Source: Methyloceanibacter sp. wino2
GTDB taxonomy: Bacteria > Pseudomonadota > Alphaproteobacteria > Rhizobiales > Methyloligellaceae
Direction of reading: 5' to 3'
Length of the DNA stretch: 64,000 nt
Assembly: GCF_003071365.1 (NCBI RefSeq)
Contig: NZ_CP028960.1
Location: forward strand, 1,364,001-1,428,000
The notes under the pieces: generated by a model
Database searches by the model: none
Seen by the model: only the letters and a program-made list of their open reading frames with translations
What the model was told of the DNA's origin: nothing
Shown: positions 34,560 through 43,747 of the stretch, in pieces
Position numbering within the stretch: position 1 is the first letter of the stretch
Layout of the letters: each line of letters opens with the position of its first letter
Program-made: the position numbers and the translations under genes

Positions 34560-36374
34560 ATGACCGCCGAGGCCGAAAGGTCCTGGCAGCAGGACTCGGG
34601 AACGTTGCGCGCCCGCGCCATGCGCGTGGGCCGTGCCGGTCTCTATTGGGTCCGCCGCGCCACGCGCTGGCTCGGGCAGCACCGTCCGTTCCGTCACGGC
34701 TTCTCGAGCCTCACCCGCCGGATCGTCGTGCTGAATCTCATCGGCCTTGCGATCCTCGTCTCGGGCATTCTGTATCTGAACGACCTGCGCGCCGCTCTGA
34801 TCGGTGCCGAGGTCCAGAGCCTTCAGACCCAAGGCGAGATCATCGCCCGGGCCATCGCCGCATCCGCGGGTGTCGATGCCGGTGAGTCCGATGTCGACCC
34901 GGAGACGATCCTGGAACGGGAAATGGGCGATGCCGCCTTCTCCGAGAGCGGCACCCTTCCCAACGCACTCGGTTTCACGATCGATCCCGAGCGCGCCGCG
35001 CCGATCCTGCGCCCGCTGGTGAAACCCACGGGCAGCCGCGCGCGCATCTACGACCGCGACGGCGCGCTGATCCTCGATTCCGACACGTTCTATTCGCGCG
35101 GCGAGGTGCTGCGCTACGACCTGCCGCCGCCGGAAACGAGCGAGCCCGACGCGCTGACAACGTTCTGGAACGCGGTGGCCAATCAGTTCCAGCCGCTGGA
35201 CCTGCCGGTCTATACGGAGATCGGAACCGTGAACGGGAAAGCCTACCCGGAGGTCGAGGCCGCGCTTACGGGCACGTCCGTTCCCATCGTCCGCAAGAAC
35301 GAAAAGGGTGAGATTGTCGTCTCCGTCGCCGTTCCCGTCGAACGCATGCGGTCGGTGCTCGGTGTGCTTTTGTTTTCGACCCGGGGCGGCGATATCGACA
35401 AAGTCGTTGCCGCGGAACGCTGGCGTATCTTCCGCGTCGCGCTGTTCGCCGCGGCCGTGACGGTCGTCCTGTCTCTCATTCTTGCGAACACGATCGCCGG
35501 TCCCATGCAGCGCCTGGCGGTCGCGGCCGAGCGCGTGCGGCACAGCGTCAAGGCGCGCGCGGAGATCCCGGACTTCACGGACCGTTCCGACGAGATCGGA
35601 CATCTATCCGGTGCGCTCAGAGACATGACGGCAGCGCTCTACAACCGGATCGACGCGATCGAGAGTTTCGCCGCCGACGTCGCGCACGAACTGAAAAATC
35701 CTCTCACGTCGCTGCGCAGCGCGACCGAGACGTTGCCCGTGGTGAGGGATCAGGAATCGCGCACGCGCTTGATGGAAATCATCCAGCACGACGTGAAGCG
35801 GCTCGACCGTTTGATCAGTGACATCTCCGATGCCTCGCGTCTCGATGCGGAACTGGCCCGTGAGGATGCGGGGCCTGTCGACATGGACGACCTTCTGCGT
35901 GCAACCGTGTCGCTCTACAACGACATCCACCTCGACGAGTTGCCCGAAGTTTCGTTGGAGATCGAGCATGCGCCCGGGACCTACCCCTATCGCGTCTTCG
36001 GTCACGACAGCCGGCTGCATCAGGTGATGGTGAACCTGATCGAGAACGCGATCTCCTTCTCGCCGCCGCGAGGCCGCGTGACCATCACGGCGCGGCGGCG
36101 TGGGACCAATATCGAAATCCTGATCGAAGACGAGGGCCCGGGAATCCCGCCGGAGAATCTGGAGCGCATTTTCGAGCGCTTCTACACGGACCGGCCCCAC
36201 GAGACGTTCGGCCAAAATTCCGGCCTCGGTCTCAACATCTCGCGCCAGATCATCGCGGCCCATGGCGGACGGCTCTACGCGGAGAACCGGCCGGCGCCGG
36301 GCGGCGACGCCGGAACGGCGGGCGTAAAGCGCAGCGGCGGTGCGCGCTTCGTCATCCGCCTTGCAGCTACGTAG
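34560..36374 (+). CDS. chvG: Sensor histidine kinase ChvG
   Basis: 604 residues. Cytoplasmic N terminus, then membrane segment one (IVVLNLIGLAILVSGILYL), a periplasmic sensor of about 220 residues, and segment two (IFRVALFAAAVTVVLSLILA). HAMP, the H-box FAADVAHELKNPLTSL and the ATPase N-box MVNLIENAISF follow, then DEGPGIPPENLERIFERFY and GLGLNISRQI. It phosphorylates ChvI; in rhizobia the pair is restrained by periplasmic ExoR, which is not in this window. It starts 12 bases after chvI, and hprK follows 16 bases downstream. Confidence 0.96.
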   Translation: MTAEAERSWQQDSGTLRARAMRVGRAGLYWVRRATRWLGQHRPFRHGFSSLTRRIVVLNLIGLAILVSGILYLNDLRAALIGAEVQSLQTQGEIIARAIAASAGVDAGESDVDPETILEREMGDAAFSESGTLPNALGFTIDPERAAPILRPLVKPTGSRARIYDRDGALILDSDTFYSRGEVLRYDLPPPETSEPDALTTFWNAVANQFQPLDLPVYTEIGTVNGKAYPEVEAALTGTSVPIVRKNEKGEIVVSVAVPVERMRSVLGVLLFSTRGGDIDKVVAAERWRIFRVALFAAAVTVVLSLILANTIAGPMQRLAVAAERVRHSVKARAEIPDFTDRSDEIGHLSGALRDMTAALYNRIDAIESFAADVAHELKNPLTSLRSATETLPVVRDQESRTRLMEIIQHDVKRLDRLISDISDASRLDAELAREDAGPVDMDDLLRATVSLYNDIHLDELPEVSLEIEHAPGTYPYRVFGHDSRLHQVMVNLIENAISFSPPRGRVTITARRRGTNIEILIEDEGPGIPPENLERIFERFYTDRPHETFGQNSGLGLNISRQIIAAHGGRLYAENRPAPGGDAGTAGVKRSGGARFVIRLAAT

Positions 36375-36390
36375 ATTTTTCAGAGAAGCG

Positions 36391-36888
36391 ATGACGCGCG
36401 ATCCTGTCCGCGACGATGATCGAGAGACCGTTCACGGCACCTGCGTCGCACTGGGGACGGATGCCGTCTTGCTGCGCGGTGACTCGGGAACCGGCAAGTC
36501 CGACCTCGCCTTACGCTTTCTGGCCCTGCCGGTCAGCGAAGCGGGACAGCCGGCGCTCGTTGCCGACGATCAAGTTTGTTTGACGGCCACGGCCGACGGC
36601 CTGGTGGCGAGCCCCCCGGCAACTCTCGCGGGGCTCATTGAAGTGCGCGGGCTCGGAATTCAGACCGTCTCTTTTGCAGGTTCGGCGCGGCTGGTTGTCG
36701 TGTGTGATCTCGTGGCCGCACAGGATGTTCCCCGCATGCCCCCGGACCCGTGGGACCGGACCGTGCTGGCGGGAAGCGAGCTTCCTGTGCTCAAATTGGC
36801 GCCATTCGAGGCATCCGCGCCGTTGAAACTTAGGCTGGCGATCGTCGCCGCCACGGCGCACTTGCGCGGCGTGAACATTCGGGTTTAG
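36391..36888 (+). CDS. hprK: HPr kinase/phosphorylase, short alphaproteobacterial form
   Basis: A 165-residue protein. Walker A is RGDSGTGKSDLALR, and LVADDQVCLTATADG plus LIEVRGLGIQTV correspond to the catalytic loop and signature of HprK. Firmicute HprK has about 310 residues with an extra N-terminal domain; the alphaproteobacterial form has only the catalytic domain, as here. It phosphorylates or dephosphorylates the conserved Ser of HPr (S62 in the downstream gene) and links PTS state to ChvG/ChvI. The ATG at 36391 follows AGAGAAG. Confidence 0.93.
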   Translation: MTRDPVRDDDRETVHGTCVALGTDAVLLRGDSGTGKSDLALRFLALPVSEAGQPALVADDQVCLTATADGLVASPPATLAGLIEVRGLGIQTVSFAGSARLVVVCDLVAAQDVPRMPPDPWDRTVLAGSELPVLKLAPFEASAPLKLRLAIVAATAHLRGVNIRV

Positions 36889-36974
36889 GAAGGCGCGGAT
36901 CAGACTTGCACAGTCCCCGTCCGCCTGAAGACAATAGTGGCCCATAGCGGGGCGGCATTCATCCCAGAGGTAAC

Positions 36975-37376
36975 ATGATCGGCGTCGTCATCGTGACCCA
37001 CGGTAATCTGGCTTGCGAGTTCCGGGCAGCACTAGAGCATGTCGTCGGTCCTCAGGAGCAAGTCGAAACGATTTCGATCGGACCGGACGACGACCTCGAT
37101 GCGCGGCGCGCGGACATGCTTGCGGCGCTCGCCAAGGTCGATTCCGGTGACGGCGTTGTCGTCCTCACCGACATGTTCGGAGGCTCGCCGTCGAACCTTG
37201 CGATCTCGGCCATGGAGAAACCCGACGTCGAGGTGGTGGCCGGCGTCAACCTGCCGATGCTCGTAAAGCTGGCGAGCGTGCGCGGCGAATGCGGCCTCGA
37301 GGAAGCGATCACCCAGGCGCAGGAGGCCGGCCGCAAATATATCAGTGTCGCCAGCCAGATCCTCGCGGCGCACTAG
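36975..37376 (+). CDS. manX: PTS EIIA component, mannose-type (EIIA-Man/ManX-like)
   Basis: A 133-residue cytoplasmic phosphocarrier. The phosphorylated His is H9 in VVIVTHGNLA. VVVLTDMFGGSPSNLA is the second conserved block of the mannose-type EIIA fold. No cognate IIB, IIC or IID gene is present, so it is a regulatory rather than a sugar-import protein. Its TAG is immediately followed by the HPr ATG. In S. meliloti the corresponding EIIA takes part in PTS-mediated catabolite control. Confidence 0.93.
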   Translation: MIGVVIVTHGNLACEFRAALEHVVGPQEQVETISIGPDDDLDARRADMLAALAKVDSGDGVVVLTDMFGGSPSNLAISAMEKPDVEVVAGVNLPMLVKLASVRGECGLEEAITQAQEAGRKYISVASQILAAH

Positions 37377-37694
37377 ATGGGCAGCACGAAGGCCCGTATC
37401 GAACTCTCGGACCCCGCCAACGGGGCCTACGCGGCCAACGTCCTCATCCCGAACAAGAAGGGGCTCCACGCCCGCGCCTCGGCGCAGTTCGTGCGCACCG
37501 CCGGTGACTACAAGGCGAATGTCCAGGTCAGCCGGGACGGGCAGACGGTCGGCGGCACCTCGATCATGGGGCTCATGATGCTCGCGGCGGGGCAAGGCGA
37601 TTTCATCCATATCGAGGCGAGCGGCGAGAGCGCGAAGGCGGCCATCCAGGCCCTCGTGGCCCTGGTCGAGGACGGCTTCGGCGAAGAAGACTAG
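37377..37694 (+). CDS. ptsH: HPr family phosphocarrier protein
   Basis: 105 residues, about 16 longer at the N terminus than E. coli HPr. His31 in NKKGLHARASAQFV is the PEP-dependent phosphorylation site, and Ser62 in GGTSIMGLMMLAAGQG matches the HprK target Ser46. It passes phosphate from enzyme I (not in the window) to EIIA-Man and is a target of HprK two genes upstream. The ATG directly follows the EIIA stop, without a gap. Confidence 0.95.
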   Translation: MGSTKARIELSDPANGAYAANVLIPNKKGLHARASAQFVRTAGDYKANVQVSRDGQTVGGTSIMGLMMLAAGQGDFIHIEASGESAKAAIQALVALVEDGFGEED

Positions 37695-37727
37695 CGGCCT
37701 TCTTAGATGGAGCCGCCAAGCATCTTG

Positions 37728-38303
37728 CTATTCCGCGCGCTTCTTGCCGGTCACCATCGACCGGGCGAGATTCTCATGATGCGCAAAGCTCGCGAACAAG
37801 ACGGCTGAGATGTGAACGAGGATGAGCGCGAGCGTGACGTTCGCGAGCACCTCGTGCACTTCTTCGAACTGCTCGGCGGTCTGCTTGGTGACCATCCCGG
37901 CAAGCGGACCTGCGTTCTCGTCGCCGCCATACACGATCAGGCCGGCGATGCCGGTGAGGGCAAGCATCACGATGAGCGCCACGATCATGTAGCCGCCCGC
38001 CGGGCTGTGCCCGAGGTAGCGCTTGCCGTGCATCCGGAGCAGGTCTCGCCCATAGGCGAACGCCGTCGACGGCGCATACAGAAAGTCGGTGAAGCGCGCG
38101 TGCTTTGAGCCGACAAAGCCCCAGATCACGCGGGCAATCAGCATCGCGGCGATCACGTACCCAGCCCAGACATGGACGATGTGGGGATCCTCGACCAGGT
38201 AGGCGACGACGAAAGCAAGCACTACGGTCCAATGGAAAAAGCGGACGAAAGGATCCCAAACCACCACTTCCGTCCCGGAAGAAGCCTCGATCTCGTTCCC
38301 CAT
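37728..38303 (-). CDS. Cytochrome b561-family membrane protein (Ni/Fe-hydrogenase type b subunit)
   Basis: 191 residues with four main membrane segments. Haem-ligand histidine candidates are in VRFFHWTVVLAFVVAYL, IVHVWAGYVIAAML, EEVHEVLANVTLALILVHISAVLF and the last segment's HH. This is the pattern of transmembrane cytochrome b561 proteins that shuttle electrons between soluble cytochromes and quinone. The ATG at 38303 has GAGGA nine bases upstream. It converges on ptsH, and its 5' side faces the ahcY promoter region. The redox partner is unknown. Confidence 0.87.
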   Translation of the reverse strand: MGNEIEASSGTEVVVWDPFVRFFHWTVVLAFVVAYLVEDPHIVHVWAGYVIAAMLIARVIWGFVGSKHARFTDFLYAPSTAFAYGRDLLRMHGKRYLGHSPAGGYMIVALIVMLALTGIAGLIVYGGDENAGPLAGMVTKQTAEQFEEVHEVLANVTLALILVHISAVLFASFAHHENLARSMVTGKKRAE

Positions 38304-38430
38304 GATCTCATTCCTCAATAGATCCGCCGGCAATTTGCCATCCAGCGGGGACAACAAAAATGACGCAGATTAAAGGGACCTGAAACGTCGGCACGGCAAA
38401 TTTGCCGCCCGGAAACCGCGCACCCCCGTC

Positions 38431-38474
38431 TTGACTCCCCCACCCGCCTATAACATATAAGGACTTCTTTATAT
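38431..38474 (+). promoter_or_regulatory. ahcY promoter with SahR-like palindromic operator
   Basis: TTGACT at 38431-38436 could be a -35 box, with CATATA 17 bases later. That -10 region is covered by a 20-base palindrome, ATATAAGGA-CT-TCTTTATAT (38455-38474), whose arms differ at one base. ATATAAAGA-type palindromes are the kind of site bound by ArsR-family regulators of SAM/SAH metabolism (SahR). Overlap with the -10 box suggests repression; this is inference. Downstream, a GTTGCG-AGA-CGCAAC hairpin (38489-38503) and two copies of AGGCAGGACG lie before the ATG. Confidence 0.6.
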
Positions 38475-38528
38475 CTTTATGCAGCCACGTTGCGAGACGC
38501 AACAGGCAGGACGCAAAGGCAGGACGGC

Positions 38529-39917
38529 ATGAACTACCACGTCAAGGATATCGGGCTCGCCGATTGGGGCCGTAAGGAAATCGCCATCGCAGAGACCGAG
38601 ATGCCGGGACTGATGGCCGTGCGCGAGGAATATGGCAGCGAGCAGCCGCTCAAAGGCGCCCGCATCGCGGGCTGCCTGCATATGACCATTCAGACGGCGG
38701 TTCTCATCGAGTCGCTTCAGGCGCTCGGCGCCGAGGTCCGCTGGGCCTCGTGCAACATCTTCTCGACCCAGGACCATGCCGCCGCGGCCATCGCCTCGAC
38801 CGGCACGCCGGTGTTCGCCGTGAAGGGCGAAACGCTGGAAGAGTATTGGGACTACGTGGACCGCATCCTCGAATGGCCGGGTGGTGAGACCGCGAACCTC
38901 ATTCTCGACGACGGCGGCGACGCCACGATGATGGTGATCCTCGGCGCCCAGGCCGAAACCGACCCCTCCGTGCTCGACAATCCGGGGAACGAGGAAGAAG
39001 AAGCCTTCTTCGCCACGATCAAGAAGCGCCTTGCGCGCGATCCGGGCTTCTATTCCAAGGTGCGCGGCAATCTCAAAGGCGTCTCCGAAGAAACGACGAC
39101 CGGCGTCCACCGCCTCTACGAGATGCAGAAGAAGGGCACGCTCCCCTTCCCCGCCATCAACGTGAACGACAGCGTCACCAAGTCGAAGTTCGACAACCTC
39201 TATGGCTGCCGCGAGAGCCTGCCTGACGGCATCAAGCGTGCCACGGACGTGATGCTGGCCGGCAAATATGCCGTGGTCGCCGGCTATGGCGACGTGGGCA
39301 AGGGCTGCGCCGAGAGCCTGAAGAGCCAGGGCGCCCGCGTGGCCATCACCGAGATCGATCCGATCTGCGCGCTTCAGGCGGCCATGGAAGGCTACGAAGT
39401 CACCACAATGGAAGCCGCCGCGCCCCGCGGCGACATCTTCGTCACCACGACCGGCAACAAGGACGTCATCACCGTCGACCACATGCGCGAGATGCACGAC
39501 CGGGCCATCGTCTGCAATATCGGTCATTTCGACTCGGAGATTCAGGTGGCCGCGCTGAAGAACTTCAAGTGGCACAATGTGAAGCCGCAAGTCGACGAGG
39601 TGGAGTTCCCGGACGGCAAGCGCATCATCCTGTTGGCCGAGGGACGGCTCGTGAATCTCGGCTGCGCCACGGGCCATCCGAGCTTCGTGATGAGCGCCTC
39701 GTTCACCAACCAGGTGCTGGCCCAGATCGAGCTGTGGCAGTACTCGGACAAGTACGAGAACAAGGTCTACGTGCTGCCGAAGCATCTCGACGAGAAGGTC
39801 GCGCAGCTTCATCTCGCCAAGCTCGGCGCGCAGCTGACGAAGCTCAACGACGAGCAGGCAGCCTATATCGGCGTGAGCGTCGACGGCCCGTACAAGCCGG
39901 AGCATTACCGCTACTAG
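38529..39917 (+). CDS. ahcY: Adenosylhomocysteinase (S-adenosylhomocysteine hydrolase)
   Basis: A 462-residue NAD-dependent cytosolic enzyme that splits SAH to homocysteine and adenosine, keeping methylation reactions running. Family blocks are [38 protein letters not shown], the Lys-Asp region [19 protein letters not shown] and the NAD loop [16 protein letters not shown], and the C terminus is [10 protein letters not shown]. The ATG at 38529 is preceded by GGCAGGACGGC. A strong terminator follows. In related genomes ahcY sits next to the kinase gene that here starts only at 54927. Confidence 0.97.
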   Translation: MNYHVKDIGLADWGRKEIAIAETEMPGLMAVREEYGSEQPLKGARIAGCLHMTIQTAVLIESLQALGAEVRWASCNIFSTQDHAAAAIASTGTPVFAVKGETLEEYWDYVDRILEWPGGETANLILDDGGDATMMVILGAQAETDPSVLDNPGNEEEEAFFATIKKRLARDPGFYSKVRGNLKGVSEETTTGVHRLYEMQKKGTLPFPAINVNDSVTKSKFDNLYGCRESLPDGIKRATDVMLAGKYAVVAGYGDVGKGCAESLKSQGARVAITEIDPICALQAAMEGYEVTTMEAAAPRGDIFVTTTGNKDVITVDHMREMHDRAIVCNIGHFDSEIQVAALKNFKWHNVKPQVDEVEFPDGKRIILLAEGRLVNLGCATGHPSFVMSASFTNQVLAQIELWQYSDKYENKVYVLPKHLDEKVAQLHLAKLGAQLTKLNDEQAAYIGVSVDGPYKPEHYRY

Positions 39918-39935
39918 CAGCTTCGCTGCTTCCAA

Positions 39936-39969
39936 GAAAAAAGGCGCTCCTGCGGGAGCGCCTTTTTTT
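39936..39969. terminator. Bidirectional Rho-independent terminator between ahcY and the sulfatase gene
   Basis: AGGCGCTCC and GGAGCGCCT form a nine-base stem around TGCG, followed by seven T on the plus strand and preceded by six A, giving a T run on the minus strand as well. It therefore ends both ahcY and the convergent sulfatase transcript. A smaller AGCAGC-TTC-GCTGCT hairpin (39916-39930) overlaps the ahcY stop. Confidence 0.92.
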
Positions 39970-39996
39970 GCGGGCGGGTGAGTCTGCTGGGCTGCC

Positions 39997-42534
39997 CTAG
40001 TTCGCGTCGGCAGCTGACTTCTGCGCCGCCTCTAGTTTCTTCACGTCTTCCGCCGTCAGCTCGGGCTGGTCCAGCGAGATGGTCAGCTTGTCGAGCTTGG
40101 CGGTGAGCGCAAACGGAACCTGGTAGTCGGCGTCGTCCACCGGTGTGCCCGTGTCGGCTCCGATGTCGAACGTCTCGTCCCATTGCAGGATCAGCGGCAC
40201 CGTGCGTTCCACACGGTGTTCGGCGACCACTTTGCCGTCGACCGTCAGCGTGCCGGTTCCGCCCTTGCCGATACCGCTCATGTTGTCGAACGCCAGCGTA
40301 CCCAGACCGAGCCCGTCATACTTGAAGTCGAACGAGATCGTGTGTTTGCCGGGGCTCAGCGCCTCCGAGGCCTCCCAGCGCGGGCGTTCCAGATCGAGCA
40401 GGTTCCACAGGAAGACCGGCTTACCCTTCAGCAGGTAGAAGCCGTAGCCGCCGAAGCGCCCGCCATTGGTATGGATCATGCCTTCGGCGCCGCCTTGCGG
40501 CACATCCACCTCGGCCGTGACGGTGTATGAGGTGTTCAGCAGGCTCGGTGCATCGCCGTGCGGAATGCCGGTGACCGTCTCGCCCGAATAGGTGAACTCC
40601 TTCCGTCCGGCGGTCACGTTGGGACGCGGCGCCACGAGACGTGTCGCGACCGAGGCATCGAGCGGCAACGCATTGTACTTCTGCAGTTCCGCCCACAGCC
40701 GCTCCTTCATATCCCGCAGCTTCTCGGGATACTTGTCCGCGACGTTGTCGTTCTGCGTCCAGTCCTCCGCGACGTGGTAGAGCTGCCACTCATAGGCGTT
40801 GGCCGGGTCGTCGATGGTCGGGCCGAGCAGAACCCAGGGCGGCCTCGTGGGAACCGTGCTCAGCATCCATCCGTCGTGGTAGAGGCCGCGCACGCCCATC
40901 ATCTCGAAATACTGCGTCTTGTGACGCGAGGGCGCCTTCGCATTCGCCTTGTCGAAGGTGTAGGCGAGGCTCACACCGTCCATCGGCTTCTGCGCAACAC
41001 CGTCAACCATGCGCGGCGCCGGAATGCCCGTGACCTCGAGCAGCGTCGGCACGATGTCGATCACGTGGCCGAACTGTTCGCGGACGCCGCCGAGATCGGT
41101 GATGTGCCCCGGCCACGAGACGGCCATGCCCTGGCGCGTGCCGCCGAAGAAGGCAGGGATCTGCTTGGTCCACTTGAAAGGCGTATCGAAGGCCCAGGTC
41201 CAGGCGACCGCCATGTGGGGATAGGTCTCGTCCGTGCCCCAGGCGTCATACCACTTCATCTGCTTGTCGACCGGAAGCTCGATGCCGTTGAACTGCATCA
41301 CCTCGCTCGGCGTGCCGTTGGGAGAGCCTTCGGCGCTCGAGCCGTTGTCGCCGCTGATATAGATGATCAGCGTGTCGTCGAGCTTGCCGAGATCATCGAC
41401 AGCTTGGATGACGCGTCCGATCTCATGATCGGTGTAGGCGAGATAGGCTGCATAGACGTTCGCCTGGCGGATATAGAGCTTCTTGTCCTCGTCGGAGAGC
41501 GTGTCCCATTTGCGCAGGAGCTTCTCGGGCCAGGGCGTCAGCTTCGCATCTTGCGGGATCACGCCGAGCCTTTTCTGATTGGCGAAGATCGTCTCGCGCA
41601 GCTTGTTCCAACCGCCGTCGAACAGATGCATGTCGGTGATCTTCTCGATCCACTCCGGCGTCGGATGGTGCGGGGCGTGCGTACCGCCCGGCACATAGTG
41701 CAACAGGAACGGCATGGACGGATCGATGTCGTTGAGCTGGTTCAGCCAGTGAATGGCGTCGTCCGCCATGGCCGTGGTCAGGTTCCACTTCGGATTGCCC
41801 ACATAAGGGTAGATGGCCGTCGTGTTGCGGAACAGGTTCGGCTGCCACTGGCTCGTGTCGCCGCCGACAAAGCCGTAGAAGTACTCAAAGCCCATGCCCG
41901 TGGGCCATTGATCGAACGGGCCCGCTTGGCTCGCCACCCAGTCGGGCGTGTTGTGGTCCTTGCCGAACCACGACGTCCGGTAGCCGTTCTCGAGAAGGAT
42001 GCGCCCGATGGTGGCGTTCTCCGGACCGATGAGGCTGTTGTACCCGGGAAAGCCCGTCGACTGCTCCGTGATGACGCCGAACCCGACCGCATGATGGTTG
42101 CGTCCCGTGATCAGCGCCGCGCGCGTCGGCGAACACAGCGACGTGGAATGGAAGTTCGTATAGCGCAAGCCCGCATTCGCGATCCGGTCGAGCGCCGGCG
42201 TCGGAATCACACCGCCGAACGTGCTCGGTGCCGCGAAGCCCACGTCGTCGGTCATGATGAGCAGGATATTGGGGGCACCCTTGGGCGGCACCACGCGGGC
42301 CGGCCAATAGGGCTTGGACTGCGAGGCGTTGAGATTGATCTCGCCGCCGAACGGCGCAGGCGGGCTCGGCAGGTAGTTCCCGTCGATCGTCGATTTGTAG
42401 CCTGGCGAACCCGGTCCGGCGGCGTTCTCGGCAGCGTGCGCGATGTCTCCTGTCAGCGGCGGGAGCATGCCAAGGGCCACGATCCCTGCGCACACGCAGG
42501 CGGCGGCCGCCTTGCGCCCAAACGGTATCATCAT
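39997..42534 (-). CDS. Exported type I arylsulfatase
   Basis: An 845-residue alkaline-phosphatase-fold sulfatase with a Sec signal (AAAACVCAGIVALGMLPPL, then AHAAENA). NILLIMTDDVGF holds the two Asp metal ligands. CSPTRAALITGR (C134) is the C-x-P-x-R signature, in which Cys is converted to formylglycine. WFGKDHNTPDW and YISGDNGSSAEG are further active-site blocks. From about residue 640 a C-terminal beta-rich domain follows, as in large bacterial arylsulfatases. It would release sulfate from sulfate esters in the periplasm; no separate formylglycine-generating enzyme gene is seen nearby. GGAAGG precedes the ATG at 42534. Confidence 0.9.
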   Translation of the reverse strand: MMIPFGRKAAAACVCAGIVALGMLPPLTGDIAHAAENAAGPGSPGYKSTIDGNYLPSPPAPFGGEINLNASQSKPYWPARVVPPKGAPNILLIMTDDVGFAAPSTFGGVIPTPALDRIANAGLRYTNFHSTSLCSPTRAALITGRNHHAVGFGVITEQSTGFPGYNSLIGPENATIGRILLENGYRTSWFGKDHNTPDWVASQAGPFDQWPTGMGFEYFYGFVGGDTSQWQPNLFRNTTAIYPYVGNPKWNLTTAMADDAIHWLNQLNDIDPSMPFLLHYVPGGTHAPHHPTPEWIEKITDMHLFDGGWNKLRETIFANQKRLGVIPQDAKLTPWPEKLLRKWDTLSDEDKKLYIRQANVYAAYLAYTDHEIGRVIQAVDDLGKLDDTLIIYISGDNGSSAEGSPNGTPSEVMQFNGIELPVDKQMKWYDAWGTDETYPHMAVAWTWAFDTPFKWTKQIPAFFGGTRQGMAVSWPGHITDLGGVREQFGHVIDIVPTLLEVTGIPAPRMVDGVAQKPMDGVSLAYTFDKANAKAPSRHKTQYFEMMGVRGLYHDGWMLSTVPTRPPWVLLGPTIDDPANAYEWQLYHVAEDWTQNDNVADKYPEKLRDMKERLWAELQKYNALPLDASVATRLVAPRPNVTAGRKEFTYSGETVTGIPHGDAPSLLNTSYTVTAEVDVPQGGAEGMIHTNGGRFGGYGFYLLKGKPVFLWNLLDLERPRWEASEALSPGKHTISFDFKYDGLGLGTLAFDNMSGIGKGGTGTLTVDGKVVAEHRVERTVPLILQWDETFDIGADTGTPVDDADYQVPFALTAKLDKLTISLDQPELTAEDVKKLEAAQKSAADAN

Positions 42535-42652
42535 GTCTTCCTTCCGAATTTGCCTAGGGCTCTGCCGATGCACCCTATCCGCAACTTCCCGGCGAAACTT
42601 GCCATTCGGTGCCGTCTTCGGGGATAGAGTCCGTCCTGCGGAGTGAGGACCG

Positions 42653-42919
42653 ATGCGTTTTGAACATTGGCCCGCGGGGCTTTATGCGATTGCTTGTGTG
42701 CTCGCGCTGGCGGCGATCCCGCTGAGCGCCGCCGGGTGGCTGCGCCCCGATCCCTTGGCGGCCGTTCCGGCTCTGCTGCTCGGTATGCCCTGGAGCCACC
42801 TGCTGCTTTGGCTGGGTGACACCCAATCGGTGACGGTGAACTTGGCTCTTGTCGCGCTGGGCATGGCCGTCAACGTCGTCCTGTTTTGGGCCTTGGGCAC
42901 GTGGATCGGCGGATGGTAG
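42653..42919 (+). CDS. Small hypothetical membrane protein
   Basis: 88 residues with three hydrophobic segments (YAIACVLALAAIPLSAAGWL, VPALLLGMPWSHLLLWL, LALVALGMAVNVVLFWALG). A GAGGAC ribosome site stands five bases before the ATG. The overlapping frame on the other strand is proline/arginine/serine-rich and less convincing. It is divergent from the sulfatase gene. Function unknown. Confidence 0.65.
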   Translation: MRFEHWPAGLYAIACVLALAAIPLSAAGWLRPDPLAAVPALLLGMPWSHLLLWLGDTQSVTVNLALVALGMAVNVVLFWALGTWIGGW

Positions 42920-43021
42920 CGCGCTCGCAGGAAATCGTGAGTCCGGCACAAGGTGGGGTTCAACAGGACCCAAGACCACGACTTGCGCTATAGTGGCCCC
43001 TCATCGTTGGGGGGCGATGCC

Positions 43022-43747
43022 ATGCGCACAGTCTTGACTGCCATTGCGTTCGTGATTGCACTTAGCGGACAAGCCCGCGCGGGCGGCATGCTCGTCGCGC
43101 ACACGGAGTCGCCAACCCTTACGAACTGGACGGGCTGCTACGGCGGCGGCCATCTCGGCGGGGCCTGGGGCACGAGCGACAAATGGATCCCGCGCACGCC
43201 GGGCGGTGCCTTCGAAGGCGTGTCGCTGGGCGGCCACGACACGGACGGTTTCATCGGCGGCGTGCAGGCGGGCTGCGACGTTCAGCTGTCGAACGGCATC
43301 GTGCTCGGCATCGGCGGCGACTATGGCTGGACGGACGCGGACGGCACGCACCCGTCCGCCCGCGAGACCGGCGTGTTCTATCATAGCGAAACCGAAGGGC
43401 TCGGCGCGCTCACCGGCCGGCTCGGCTATGGTTTCGGCGACGTGCTGCTCTACGTGGAAGGCGGCGTGGCCTGGGAGCGCGTCTCATATGCCGCCTCGAC
43501 CACGCAGATCGGCACCGCCTACCGCGCCACGGACACGCGCGACGGTTGGACCCTCGGCGGCGGCGGCGAATACGCCATCACCGAACACGTCTCAGCCTTC
43601 GTCGAATACGCCCACTACGATTTCGGCACCGACCGCATCACGCTCGACCCGCAATACAGCTTCCTGCCGACGGCTTTCGTGGACATCGACGACACCGCCA
43701 ACGTCGTCCGTGCGGGTCTGAATTTGCGGTTTGGGGGTTGGTGGTAG
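43022..43747 (+). CDS. Outer membrane beta-barrel protein, Omp25/Omp31-like
   Basis: A 241-residue exported protein: signal peptide MRTVLTAIAFVIALSGQARA. Alternating hydrophobic strands follow, with WTGCYGGGHLGGAWG at the start, as in the eight-stranded Omp25/31 (porin-like) family of Hyphomicrobiales. LGALTGRLGYGFGDVLLYVEGGVAW and FVEYAHYDFG are typical inner-strand repeats. It ends in LNLRFGGWW; a C-terminal aromatic residue is usual for barrel insertion. There is no enzymatic motif. Confidence 0.87.
   Translation: MRTVLTAIAFVIALSGQARAGGMLVAHTESPTLTNWTGCYGGGHLGGAWGTSDKWIPRTPGGAFEGVSLGGHDTDGFIGGVQAGCDVQLSNGIVLGIGGDYGWTDADGTHPSARETGVFYHSETEGLGALTGRLGYGFGDVLLYVEGGVAWERVSYAASTTQIGTAYRATDTRDGWTLGGGGEYAITEHVSAFVEYAHYDFGTDRITLDPQYSFLPTAFVDIDDTANVVRAGLNLRFGGWW

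Noticed and set aside
38475-38528. SAM-II, SAH or SAM/SAH riboswitch in the ahcY leader
   Set aside because: The hairpin and repeats do not match the conserved cores of these classes that I can recall; the DNA palindrome explains regulation better.
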